Source: Ampelomyces quisqualis (Eukaryota > Ascomycota > Dothideomycetes > Pleosporales > Phaeosphaeriaceae). From it: DNA of 64,000 nt. Of this stretch, positions 24,201 to 34,488 are shown in pieces (the stretch's first letter is position 1; the number at the start of each line of letters is the position of its first letter). The DNA is taken from NCBI GenBank assembly GCA_018398575.1, contig JAGTXZ010000021.1, positions 1,860,001-1,924,000 on the forward strand, written 5' to 3'. The translations under genes were made by a program, and so were the position numbers. The notes beneath the pieces were generated by a model. That model was not told the DNA's origin and did not search any database. It was given only the letters and a program-made list of their open reading frames with translations.

Positions 24201-25589
24201 GAGTCGACGTCGGGCATTGTGATGTGCTTTTGTACGCCCAACAAGATTTCCAGCATCTCTTGTGGACTTCCCGCGACTCCCATCTTCTTGAACATGTCTA
24301 CCGCTTTCGACAGCCGCACAGCCAGCTCTTGCTTTCCTTTGCGACCATTGCCAATGTCAATTCCGACTTGCGAAATGTCAATGTCTACCATTTGCCGTGT
24401 CTGTCGCTCCAGCTCCACATCTTCGAGTCTCCGTATCTCGCATATCCGTGGGAACAGTATGCGGTGGTGCACCTGCTCCGCAATGTATCGTTCGATCATG
24501 CGCTCGACGAGCGGTCCAGTCAGGTCCGTTGTAGCGCCCAGCAGGGAAAGCTGTTGTTTGTCCACCATCTGGAACAGGTCAATCGCAGCTGTTACCGCGG
24601 TTTCTAGAGAGTTGCGCATTTGATCTTCCTCGTCGCCAATCTCGATCTGAGATATAAATCCGTTCGGACCCGAGATGCTGCTGTGCATTGAAAGAGGCGC
24701 CGTCTCGGTCGATGAGACTGAGCTTCTTCGTCGTGAGCGCATGGACCGTGAGCTCACGGATGAGCGTCGTGAGCTTCGTGATGGCGCTGGTGGCAGCGGC
24801 TTCTCCAACTCTCTGCCAAATTCCTTGAACAGTCGTTCCAGGCCAGGCTGCATCTGGCGCGCGATCATGGGGAAGTGGTTAAGCAGGTCGCCGAACGACC
24901 TGACCTCCTTCTTGCGCGGCATGGCGGCATTGAGCGGACCGGAAGAGCTTGAGGCCGCTGCTTGCGTCGCCGCCACTAGCCTGTTGACTTGCAAGGTTGC
25001 TGGCATGATGGGAGCGGGCTCCCAGCTGCCTATGAGCGGCTTCGAAATGTAGTACACGAGCCATGGCTGTGCATCGAAGGTGTCGGGCCAAAAGATGGTG
25101 TCGGCCAAGAGCTGCGCCTGGTTCAGCGTCTTGAAACCTGCATGCCGTCAGCTGCTCTGGTCGCTTCCTTGCGGTGCGCTGCCGCTGTGGGGGCACCTTT
25201 GTTGCTGTAGATGAAGGCGTCCTTGACAATCACCGTGCGGCCATTTGCGGTGGTGAATTGCTTCGCCTTGCCACGAGTCTCCCGGAAGCTCCCCGCGTCC
25301 TTGACATGGTTGTTTGGGCCGACACCGCCGGGCACGCGCAGAACATGGCTGGCCAGGAAGTCCTCGGAGCCGCTTAGGTCAGCGTACAAGGTGTTTGTTT
25401 CGCTGTCGCGGGAGGTCAGGAGCACTTCGGTGGTGGGGACGAGGAGAATCTAGGTGCGCAGGCCATCAGCGCTTGCACTCGCGTCCGCAGACAGCGCCGG
25501 CGACGTACGTGGTGTTGCGCCGGAGAGCACTGGCTGGGGAGTGCACTACGGAAGAAGGCCCGTAAGAAGGGGTTCAGCACGGGAGGCAT
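21206..25589 (-). CDS. VPS9-ankyrin-PX-BAR protein, Vrl1-like
   Basis: Exons 25509..25589, 25197..25449 and 21206..25137 encode 1421 residues. The N-terminus (MPPVLNPFLRAFFRSALPSQ, then ILLVPTTEVLLTSRD) is recovered only by splicing. A VPS9 Rab5-exchange domain lies at about residues 385-510 (ADTLVSLLLIVVIRAPVRHL, then FIDDVESGELGYALSTFEAV). Ankyrin repeats follow at about 520-970 (TPLMVASKYGRTDMVRVLYQ). A PX phosphoinositide-binding domain is at about 1010-1105 (SHDFENLAKCLAQEHPASWL) and a coiled BAR-like helical region runs to about 1350. The very C-terminus is acidic and low-complexity. This is the architecture of yeast Vrl1, a VPS9-containing sorting nexin-BAR protein of the endosome. Guanine-nucleotide exchange on a Rab5-type GTPase plus membrane tubulation is inferred. 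Confidence 0.85.
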
Positions 25590-26005
25590 TCAATCGACAT
25601 CAAGGAGGGTTCGCGGGATGTTCAGCGGGCGAGGAGCATCAGTGCTCGCGATCGGGACCGGGCGATGGGTGTTGATGCGGACAAGGCTGGTCTGGTTCTG
25701 GCTTGTGAAGCTCGTCCCTGGAAAGTCGGCCAACCGTCGACTAGCGGCGACGGGAACGTCGTCATCGCTCCCGGTAACACGCCCACGTGACATGCCAAAT
25801 ACAAGTATCACGAGGTATTCATATCGGGTATTCATGGGTATTCATCGGTATCTATCGGGTATTTATCGTTATTCCTGGGTCTCCATGGGTATTCATCGGT
25901 ATTCATGGGGTATTCATCGGTATTCATCGGTATTCATTTCATCGGTACTCTATTGCATGGCTTTGTATCCCTCTGCAGGCCGCCGGTCCCGTCACAACCA
26001 CATCT
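25590..26005. other. Intergenic, Vrl1-like promoter and minisatellite
   Basis: 416 bp between the Vrl1-like start and the FAD-oxidase stop. Apart from the tandem repeat listed separately, no coding or RNA feature is visible. Confidence 0.5.
25814..25949. repeat. Minisatellite, GGTATTCATC-type unit
   Basis: About a dozen imperfect head-to-tail copies of a 9-12 base unit near GGTATTCATC, with variants containing ATGGG, TATC and TTTATC. The unit length changes from copy to copy, as expected for slippage. It sits about 225 bp upstream of the Vrl1-like start and 57 bp past the FAD-oxidase stop. Open frames across it are artefacts of the repeat. Confidence 0.9.
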
Positions 26006-27944
26006 CTATGCCTTCTTGCACAACTTCGTGCCTTGGTCAATCACATCCCAGCTTTCCGTGCCGGGTGTCGTCTGCGTGTAAAAAACACCCTCAGGGTCAT
26101 ACTTGTGGCGCATCTTGAGCAGGCGCGCGTAGTTGGAGCCCCAGTACGCCTGCTGCCAGTCGGGCTCGTTCAAATCACCCTGCGTTGCTCGTCAGTGACA
26201 CTGCTTGGACGCCGACGAGGACGCAGTGACTTACTTCATTGACGTAGCTCGCGCCGTTGGGCGAGACGTCCCTCAATGCCTTGCCGACCACGTTGGTGTT
26301 GAATCTTTCGCGCTCCTTCTTCACTGCCCAGGGCTCCGTGCCCGACATGATGACATTGGTGATGACGAAAGAGCTGGCATTGCGCCATGAGGGGTGGATG
26401 GCATTGTCAACAGTTGGCACACCGTGGCCAGGGTTGACCATGTGACCAACATTGAAGCCGAGCTGGCTAGGCTCGGGCATGGCGGCCATGATGAGCGCTT
26501 CGGCAATCTTGTCTCCGTTTTGAGTAATGTCCGACTGCGTAAACAGGCGGCCTCCAACAATCGACTGCTGGTTCGGCAGCTCGTCTTCGAACATGTCCAG
26601 GTAGAACTCGAAGAATGTCGAGAAAGCCTTGGTATGTGTGTCGTAGGGAACCTTGGCGACATCAAGCTGCTCGAAGAGAGGCTTCAGCACAGTCTTGAGC
26701 TTCGCCTCGTCCATCTTGGGGCCAACGAATGGAGCAATGTGAAGTCGCTGAGGGCCGGGGCCAAGCTCAAAGTACACAAACATGCCGTTGTTTGCGTAGT
26801 GATTTGACAGATTGTGAAAAATCTTGAAAGCCTTCGCGAATAGTTCGGTGTCGTTGGTGTGGGTCGAGTTGATGTTGAGGATAGTTCCAGCTGTAGGCAC
26901 CTCGGGGAAAGTCTTGACGGTGATCGAAGTGACGACGGCAAAAGAGCTGGGCCCTCCACCACGAAGCGCCCAGAACAGATCAGAGTTCTCCTTGGCATTG
27001 GCGGTAACATACTTTCCTTCGGCTGTGATTGCATCAAACGAAAGCACGTTGTCAGCGCCCATGCCATAAATACCAGTAAGTGGGCCGTGGCCGCCACCCT
27101 GGATGTAACCTCCAGCCCAGCCTACTGTTGGGCACTCTCCTCCAACAATCACAACCTTCGGGCTCTGAGCAAAAGCCTGGCGGTATAGCTCCCGTCCTTG
27201 TACACCTGCACCAACAGTAGCAGCACTGCCACTCCATTCTCCTGGACCACTGTACTTCTTTGTGAACTTGACGTCCTTGAAGCTATGGGTGTTGATAATC
27301 AACGATCCGTAACCGGTAGAGCGGCCCCTGATCGTTGTTAGCTTAATATCACCAAGGCCCTTCACGCTAATGCTCACATGAAATCGTGACCTGTGTTGCG
27401 TATAATGAGACGCAGGTTGCGCTCACGAGCGAAGTCAACACCAGCTTTGATCTGATATTTTTTCTTTGCCATGATGACGTAGTTCCCATAGAAGCCGCGC
27501 GTGCATGGCTCAGAAGGGTTGGAGGTGGGCATGCAGGTGTTGTTTGTCGAGAAAGGCCAGAGATTTGCAATGGGATGATCAGTCCTAACCAGGGGGTTAG
27601 CGTTTGTATCAAGCTCAAATTCATTACTACACCTACAGCCATTGCTCGTTGGCCCAATTTGCTTGAGCGTCTGCACACTTCGCAGCATCATACACGCTAG
27701 TCAGGTTGTCGAATGACTTGTGGCATACAGCACCCGGTGGTATCGCAACTTGTAGAGCACCATTTGTGGTCTTGTTTAGATTATCCCAGTCGTTATTGGT
27801 CGGCCAGCAGGCGTTATCGGAATAACACTTGCACTGGTAGTTGACACCGTCTACCTTCTTGGACTCACCAATCCATTTGGCTCCCAAAACACCATTGACG
27901 GCCAAAAGTACGGGCGAGATCAGTGAGCAGCGCCCCATGATCAT
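26006..27944 (-). CDS. Secreted FAD-linked oxidoreductase (berberine-bridge type)
   Basis: Exons 27637..27944, 27378..27584, 26235..27327 and 26006..26179 give 593 residues. The ATG at 27944 opens a signal peptide (MIMGRCSLISPVLLAVNGVLG); the secreted part has Cys pairs and several N-glycosylation sites. The FAD-binding PCMH domain shows IIRNTGHDFMGRSTGYGSL, with His169 in the position used for covalent FAD attachment, and IQGGGHGPLTGIYG. The C-terminal BBE motif reads YWGSNYARLLKMRHKYDPEG near residue 548. Such enzymes oxidise alcohols, sugars or secondary metabolites; the substrate is unknown. No biosynthetic core gene is beside it, so a cluster role is not supported. It borders the AT-rich accessory island. 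Confidence 0.88.
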
Positions 27945-28618
27945 AGAGAACAATTGAGAACCGTTGCTGGTCAGCTTGCCACCATGTACTCGAGGCCTCC
28001 CAGCTATATATTCAGTGTTCTACATAGTACCCTTGCTCCTTCTTCCTTGTCCAGACTAATGCAGGCAGACTAATGCAAGTGATCAGACCTCCATCGAGCA
28101 ATCAAATGAACTTTTTACCACGTTCCTAGATCCTGTGGAAGACTAATACGAATTTATTGCCGCGGGGCGAGTCCATACCCCTGAGCTGGCACGGCTCAGG
28201 CAGGGTCTTTACTACATTGTGTACGGAGTACGCCCCGCGTGGCATACGGGATGGGAACTAAAACGGGTAAGATATGGACACAAGGAAGCCAGTCGGCTCC
28301 GGGCCGCTGCAAGAGTGGACTTTGCATGCTGCTGTGGGGTGTTGATTGAACCGGATAAAATCGTGCCGACACTTTGACCTCCACATTGGTAAACCAGTCG
28401 GATGCAATTATTGCCACGAGGAGACCTGCGATCTCGCATAGGAGCCATGCTCCCAGGGCTGTACTGGTGATCAAGTCCCCAACGCCGTACGTAAAGTTTC
28501 GTTAGACAAGCCACACGTGGCTGTACCTTACTTGTTTAGGAAAGGGTTGCTACTCCGTACAAGTAACATCATCACGTACCGTGCCCGTGCAGGTGGCGAA
28601 TCTGGCAATCACCAATTT
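27945..28618. other. Intergenic, oxidase promoter side
   Basis: About 670 bp upstream of the FAD oxidase with no supported gene; marks the transition from normal composition to the AT-rich island. Confidence 0.4.
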
Positions 28619-29103
28619 CCCAGCCTTTTGTTATTTTACACTTTTAAAAAGTTTATAACTTTACAACTAGTTAGAGAATTAAGCTATTCTTCTAATATAA
28701 AATATACTTTAAGAGTATTGTTCTTATTATTGATAGATAGATAAGAATAAGGCTAAGATTAGTCTTTATACGAGAATTAAGATAGGGTATTATTCTATGC
28801 AGCTAAAGATACTCTAGTAGATATAGCTAAACGTAGGGTTTATTCTATTTTCTAGCTACCTTTTTTATTTGATCTTAATCTTATTAAGGCAGTATAGAAT
28901 TAGTTAAAGGGCTTTATTAAAAAACACTACTCTAATCATTATCTACTTGCGAAGAGGCAACGTACTTATAATTAACTTTAGGTTGTTGTAAAAGAAGCAT
29001 AAGAGTCTATTACACTAGAATACCTTAATTAGCTAATAGATAGTATAAAGGAGAGGTGTAAGGCTGTAATTGTAGCTAAGGGCTATTATACAAAGTAGTA
29101 AAT
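28619..29103 (+). mobile_element. RIP-degraded Tc1/mariner transposase fragment
   Basis: A sharply AT-rich block. From about 28855 the + strand can be read as the C-terminal part of a Tc1/mariner transposase: a block matching the DDE-region signature (W-P-P-Y-S-P-D-L-N-P-I-E in intact relatives) at about 28855-28900, then KGFIKKHYS, then SIKERCKAVIVAKGYYTK at the end. Five or more in-frame TAG/TAA codons fall where relatives have tryptophan or glutamine, and conserved Pro codons have become Leu or Phe, all explicable by C-to-T or G-to-A transitions. This is the hallmark of repeat-induced point mutation. The N-terminal half and clear terminal inverted repeats were not found, so it is a dead fragment. 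Confidence 0.75.
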
Positions 29104-29938
29104 AAAACACAGCTTCTATCTGATCTGCGTTGTGCCGAAATACCAATTTCCGGGCCCTACACCACCCCTACCGGTACAATACTTTTGCCTTGTAATTGAG
29201 CCGATGGGATGACCTATTTCTGGACGGTTGAATTTCATGCTTGAAATGTGCTTTGCACATGAAACTTCTACCGGGTCCCGCTTACAGTATAAGTGTTGAG
29301 CACTCCTTACATTGGAATAAGGATGATACTTTTCTCTTGCCCCGTCTTTAGCAGCTAACAAGCTGCCTTTTCTCTACCACCTTACAGTCCATCCGTCAAG
29401 AAACCATCGGATCCCCAACGCTGATCAAGATTACACGAAGATTCTCTCCTTAGCTACAAGTCTACATAGTAAGTTCACCATATTCTTGGAAACCTAGCTA
29501 ATAATAAGCATAGAAGATGTGTACTGTATACACAGATTATCATTCGTGTGGTCATGTGAAGAGAACGAGAACAGACTGAACCACGTGTCCAAATACTGCG
29601 ACCTGCGTAAAGAGTTATGCTCAGGGCAGAACTTTTATTACGCATTGTGGTGCTCAAGCCTGCGATACCCCTCCTTCCTCTTAGGTGTTACGAGGTCCTG
29701 GGAAGATAAGGTCAGGCGCATTCATTAAGATCTGAATAATGCGAAGGATGCTGGGCAGAATAAACAATCTTAGGAAATACAATTGTCAAGCCTATTGTTC
29801 CTCTTTCGCTCTAACCAAATGACTTCACGCTGACAAGAAGCTCACGAGGACTTTATTGCTTAACTCCAAGACTCCAAGTTACGTTACATAGTTGGCCGGA
29901 ACTTTATTTTCCTCGTCCCTCACTCAATTTTTCCCCTT
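29104..29938. other. Accessory-island spacer, no gene seen
   Basis: About 830 bp of moderately AT-rich sequence with only short, unrelated frames. No RNA gene or repeat recognised. Confidence 0.4.
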
Positions 29939-30643
29939 TCATCTGGTGTTACCTATTCTCTCGTTCACCGCATCGTTAATCCTTTTCCTATCGGTCGTTC
30001 CTTTTCTTGTTGAACAACACCTCGGCGCACCTAATACTTGCTTCCCAATATAATCCACCGGTTTGATTTCAAATTGTTTATATTTTTTCGCATACATGCC
30101 TGCATCATCTTCGATTTCAACGATATTTATTTGAAGAACTTCTGGATTACTGTCGCCTGCCGGGACAATGTGGTCGAATGTAACGCCATAGTAGTCGATC
30201 ATGCTGCAGCAGTATTAGGCTCTTCAAGAGGGGATGCGTATGACATAGTGTATCACATACGGTGGTGCATTTGGTATCCAACCCATATACTCGTCCCTTA
30301 GTACCATATTCCCAGTAACATCAGGTTGTACCTTACGGCCATATATTTTCTGAAACACCAGCTCCGCTAGCTTAGGTCCACCAGACATTGGAAATTCTGG
30401 AGAGTGGGTGGTGAGGTGCCATGACACTTCAGGTAGAAGTTTTTAAAGAGCTAGTAATGGGCCTTCGGTGTGGACTCGAAGCGGTTGCTCCGGAGGCGGT
30501 AGATGGAAGCGGTGTGGGGGTGTTGAGACGCACGGTGGGATATACAGCGGGAGAGCTGTTTGATGTGAAGGTCGAGGGTCGAATTTGTGAACATTCAAGC
30601 TATGATCTGAGTTGGTGACGCACGGAATGTCGGGGATGTACAT
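29939..30643 (-). pseudogene. Orphan gene interrupted by one in-frame TAA
   Basis: Two exons, 30261..30643 and 29939..30203, join across a 57-bp intron (GTATGT...CAG) in phase. From the ATG at 30643 the frame would run 214 residues except for a TAA at 30443-30445 (codon 67). Sequence on both sides looks coding: a Pro/His-rich first part, then PKLAELVFQKIYGRKVQPDV and YGVTFDHIVPAGDSNPEVLQ and an acidic/lysine-rich end. If translation began at the ATG at 30388, a 130-residue product could still be made. I do not recognise any family. The TAA could derive from CAA by one C-to-T change. It may instead be a live short gene starting at 30388. Confidence 0.4.
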
Positions 30644-30757
30644 TTTGAGTTGTCCGTGTGAGAGTATTTATTTACTTAAGGCAGCGAGAGATAGGTTCGC
30701 TCTGGGCGTGGCCCTCTTGGAGGCAGACGTGTACACTCGTACTCCACGTGAGACTTG

Positions 30758-30760
30758 TTA
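30758..30760. repeat. Left target-site duplication TTA of MITE
   Basis: Direct repeat TTA immediately left of the CACTG terminus; its partner lies at 31308-31310. Confidence 0.75.
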
Positions 30761-31307
30761 CACTGGGGTACAAATGCGGTGTTAAATACCCAGCGCGGTG
30801 TTAATATACACCGCAGTATCGTGTAAATTTACTCTTTAACACCGCACGTAGGGGATATTTACATGGCTGCAGTGTTTTTTACACTAAAGTAGTGTTTTTT
30901 TACCTGCTACTTTTATTAGTATAAATTTTTTTTGCGTTATATGTGAGATTTTAGTGTTCACTGCTAAGACTTTTTCTCGCTTATTTTTAAGTCCTCTTTA
31001 TTTCTACTAATTTTCTACCTTTTCTCTCTCTCTCTGTTTTAAACCTACTAAACCCTAGATTTTAACCCGCGCGCGTAATTTCCTACCCTCAGTGCAGGCG
31101 TATTGTAGAGGGGTAAGGTAAGTAAAGAGACGCAGGAGAGATAAATAGAGGAGAAATAACAAAGTTAGAAATAGTGTATATTTACCGTGTAAATTTACCT
31201 AGACTGTGTAAATATAGACGACTTTGCGGTGTTTCTGGGGGGAATTCTGCGGGGTTTTTTTACACGATTCCACGCGGGGTATTTAACACCGCGTTTGTAC
31301 CGCAGTG
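30761..31307. mobile_element. Non-autonomous DNA transposon (MITE) with 38-bp TIRs
   Basis: 547 bp bounded by inverted repeats starting CACTG(G/C)GGTACAAA; the outer 38 bases of the two ends match at 34 positions. A 3-bp direct duplication TTA flanks it (30758-30760 and 31308-31310). Subterminal copies of GCGGTGTTAA and GTGTAAATTTAC occur at both ends. There is no ORF of note inside. CACTG ends with a 3-bp duplication fit the CACTA group; a TTA duplication also fits PIF/Harbinger, so the superfamily is left open. The good match between ends suggests a fairly recent insertion. Confidence 0.85.
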
Positions 31308-31310
31308 TTA

Positions 31311-31672
31311 GTAGAGATGAACAAATATTGCAATGGTGCTCACAACTCCAGAGAAAGGTGTCGCCGAAAATATGGGAGAAGACTTGAGGGGATGAGACGC
31401 ACGGATGGGAAGGACGACTGGGAGTTGGCGCAGGTGAAAGGGATGAGTAAACTGCCAAGTCTGACTTCCTACCTAGCACCGAGATTACCGAGATTAGTCA
31501 AATGAGGTTATCGGGCCACGTACAATAGCTACAATCGCGAAACTTCCGGATGCATCTATCTGTAAAGGTAGCTCTACAACTTCGTCTACCTAGATCTCCC
31601 TGGGGTACTCCATGTCTTCAAATACGACGGGAAATGGCCAGGGCCCTGATTAGAAGTATTGTACAGTGGCCG
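31311..31672. other. Spacer between MITE and F-box gene
   Basis: 362 bp without a supported gene. It would hold any 3' continuation of the F-box gene, whose C-terminus may be truncated. Confidence 0.4.
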
Positions 31673-32816
31673 TCAGCAGCTGAGATCTCGCCCGCGGCCC
31701 GCGAAAGGCTCAGGTGATCGCATGGGAAGCTGTGCTAATCCAATCATACCAAGCTGGATATGTTCTAGATCCTGGTTCCGTTGGAGAAAACATTGTAAGA
31801 TCCTCGACTCCTCAGGTTGAATAACGTCAATTGTGCAACACTGAAATTGCACTAAATTGCAAAGTTCAGGGATCGAAGCAAAATAGTAGCGATACGTTAC
31901 CGTCAAATAGGCTCAGACTACTGAGCATAGCCCAGTCAAACATCTGAGGTATATTGGAGGTGAATCCGCTTGGCATACATCCGTAGATGGTAAGTTTGCG
32001 AGTACATATCTTTCTGCCGTCCAAAGGGTCTGTCACGCTGAACCAATGCATCGCGTCATAAATCTCCCAGCCCCCCGAGAATTGCAAAGACAAGGAGTCT
32101 AGAACCGGCAATTTCTTAGCGAACTCAGTGAAGGCATCAGTTCTAGCTCTTGTGTCATTGAATGAGGCAGTAATGCTTCGTCTCGAATGGCGAAGAAGTT
32201 GAAGTGGATCCGACTGGATCATATGTATGTTCCGTATGCCCAACTGATGATTGTCTAATTGTTGGATGCAGGCCCCTCTCAACGGGGTCTCGCACGTGTA
32301 TCTGAAGAGGCGATTAGCCACATCGGTCAAAAGGAATCATGTCACATACTGGAAGCTAGAGATTTTGTTCTCGGGCAACAACTGCAAAAGGCGCAAAATT
32401 GCGTCTTGTCTTGCGCACTCAGCCTCTTCTCTTGGTCCCTCCTCGCTGTCGGCGAGAACGTCGAGGTTTGCTGCAGAATCACATAGATGCAAGCTCTATA
32501 CATGTCGCAGCTGTTCCACAGCGCCGATCTGAAGACATTGCTCAAATCGTAGCAGTTGACTATCTTGTAGTCGGATGTCAAGTACAACACTCTTGTACAG
32601 GGATGCTGTAGCTACATGATTCCAGCTCCTGGACACCAAACAGAGTGCCTGCAAATCTGATGGCATTGAGATCTAGGTCGCGGTTGTTAGCAGGCGTTTT
32701 GACAAAAGGTCAAGATGCATTTTGCCGAGGGTCCTTACGTAATCTAACACCATCCTCTTAACATCTTCGACAAGATCAATCGCAGAGTGCGAGTACGACG
32801 TGTTATTAGACGACAT
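31673..32816 (-). pseudogene. F-box-like gene with an in-frame TAG
   Basis: Exons 32739..32816, 32350..32672, 31901..32301 and 31673..31851 join in phase to 326 codons before the stop. Residues about 10-60 look like an F-box: AIDLVEDVKRMVLDY, then MPSDLQALCLVSRSWNHVAT, then ASLYKSVVLDI, as in fungal F-box/LRR proteins of ubiquitin ligases. Codon 85 is TAG (32496-32498) with clear coding sequence on both sides (VEQLRHV, then SLHLCDSAANLDVLADSEEG). Family logic suggests a CAG there, so a single C-to-T change would explain it. Later exons carry leucine-rich segments (LPVLDSLSLQFSGGWEIYD). The predicted C-terminus is short. Calls for pseudogene or strain-specific nonsense allele; exon borders of exon 4 were chosen to keep frame. 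Confidence 0.6.
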
Positions 32817-33331
32817 TGAATGGTGTGTCTGTGTACTTTAGCGCATGAAGGAGTCACCGCCTGAGTCTCTGATATATTGATAGATCGTGGTGGTCCGATG
32901 TCATGCATGGAACAGGCAGCTTGAGCTACATGTTTTTTGTGGTTGCTTGTGTTCTGTGCCAAGAAGGTGTATATCGCATGCCTGATGTGTCGGATGTGGT
33001 TCGGAGGCCGTGGAAGGCAGGCATGTGACCTCGTGCCTTGATGGCAAGATCGGCCAATCAGACCACCGAAACGGACACCGTATTCGCACTGACGCAGAAA
33101 CCCATGTTTCTTATTCTCGACGCAGACGAGTTATGTATTTTGTTATGCTGAACAGTTCTAGAACCAGTAGTACGTACATAGGGCTGTGGATGCTCAGTGC
33201 TTCATGCAGTGAGTGAAAACATCTAGTGTTGTTTTTCTATGTCATGACCTTACTCTTACTACAGAATAGATACAGGTCCTCTTGCCGTCTTGATGGGTAT
33301 TGAACGATGTGAAGTTTGCTCTCTATGCCTT
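32817..33331. other. Intergenic at right edge of accessory island
   Basis: 515 bp, no gene seen. Normal composition resumes here. Confidence 0.4.
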
Positions 33332-34488
33332 CTATTGCGCATTCTTTTTGAACTGCGGCATACCATTCTTCTTTCCCCAGCCCCAGACCCTGCTATTCAG
33401 ATCTGGCACCATGATCAACCATACTATACTCGTGATCCAAGAAAGAAATGTTTCCAGCACAAGGTTATTACGTTGACTGCCTCCCAATTTTCCCCACCTC
33501 ATCAGCTCAACTAGCCAATTTGTCGATGTCATGAAATTTCCGGCTTCTAGGCCTTGGACCGCTGCCGTCGCTGCTTGCAACTCGGTCTGCTGAGGGTCCG
33601 AGGATTCGCAGTGGCGAGTTACAGGGTGCTTCGTCTTTTCCTCCGTATCGAAACCAGGCGACAGTATCGTACCAGGGAAAATGATGTGTATGTTTACATC
33701 AAAGGGGGCAGGCTGTATGCCCGTGTTGGTCTTTGAGCGGCGGGCGGCATTGTAGATCTGAACTTCCGAGCGTAGGCTATCGGCGAGGGATCGTATAGCT
33801 GCTTTTGCGGGGCCATACGGCGAATAACCAGCCAAGCCGGCGAAGGCGACGGCGGAGGATGTGAAGATGAATCGACGAGTGGGCTCGGGCGGGGAGCCCT
33901 TCTCCTGTGCTTTATAGGGTATGGATGGGTAGAACCAGGCCTGCAATGTTTTGTGGGCGAGATACGCAGCCGCGAAGTAGTTGAGCTCCATTTGCGTCCT
34001 TAATGTATCTGTGCTGGTTTCTATGAAGAGACCTGGGTAAGAAGCACCGGCGATTGCCCATACGATTTCGGGCATGCAGCCGTTGTTCCATGCCGTGGCT
34101 TCTGCGATGATGCGTGCGTTCTCGGCTTCGGACGATACATCTGCGGCGATGTACGTAAATCGCTGGGTGGAAGGGTCCTTTGCATATTCACGTGCATGCT
34201 CAACGGCTGACTCAAGGTTCTTGACAGTTCGTGCAACGAAAATGAGGTTTGCACCGCGAGCTGAGAGGAGGCGTGCGATCTCTCTACCCATGCCCTGGGA
34301 AGACCCTGTGAGAAGCACAGTCTGTGTAATAATCAGAAGCTGCTCCGCTAATGCTGGCTGGGCAGACGTACCTTCCCCTCTACGGGAAACTTGTTGCTCT
34401 TCCAGATTGCGAAGCCCATGATGTCTGCGCTGACAACACCCACAACAATTAGAAGGAGCACTGTTGCTCCTAGAAGCAATTGAGACAT
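33332..34488 (-). CDS. TSC10: 3-ketodihydrosphingosine reductase
   Basis: ER short-chain dehydrogenase reducing 3-ketosphinganine to sphinganine, the second step of sphingolipid synthesis. Exons 34372..34488 and 33332..34321 give 368 residues. Exon 1 encodes an N-terminal membrane helix (MSQLLLGATVLLLIVVGVVS). The Rossmann NADPH motif TGSSQGMGRE begins at residue 44; the catalytic serine lies in FTSSAV (about 194-195) and the YxxxK pair is Tyr208/Lys212 (YSPYGPAKAA). A C-terminal hydrophobic stretch (FLSWITSIVWLIMVPDLNS) and lysine-rich tail (KKNGMPQFKKNAQ) suit an ER membrane protein. Divergent from SAS10. Confidence 0.94.

Noticed and set aside
25814..25949. CRISPR-like array
   Set aside because: Units are contiguous and variable without spacers, and the genome is eukaryotic.
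25618..26118. 166-codon + strand frame with GIHRYS repeats
   Set aside because: The repeats come from the minisatellite; it overlaps the 5' exon of one gene and the 3' exon of another on the opposite strand.
26006..27944. Secondary-metabolite cluster around the FAD oxidase
   Set aside because: No synthase, cyclase, tailoring enzyme or cluster regulator is present within the flanking genes.
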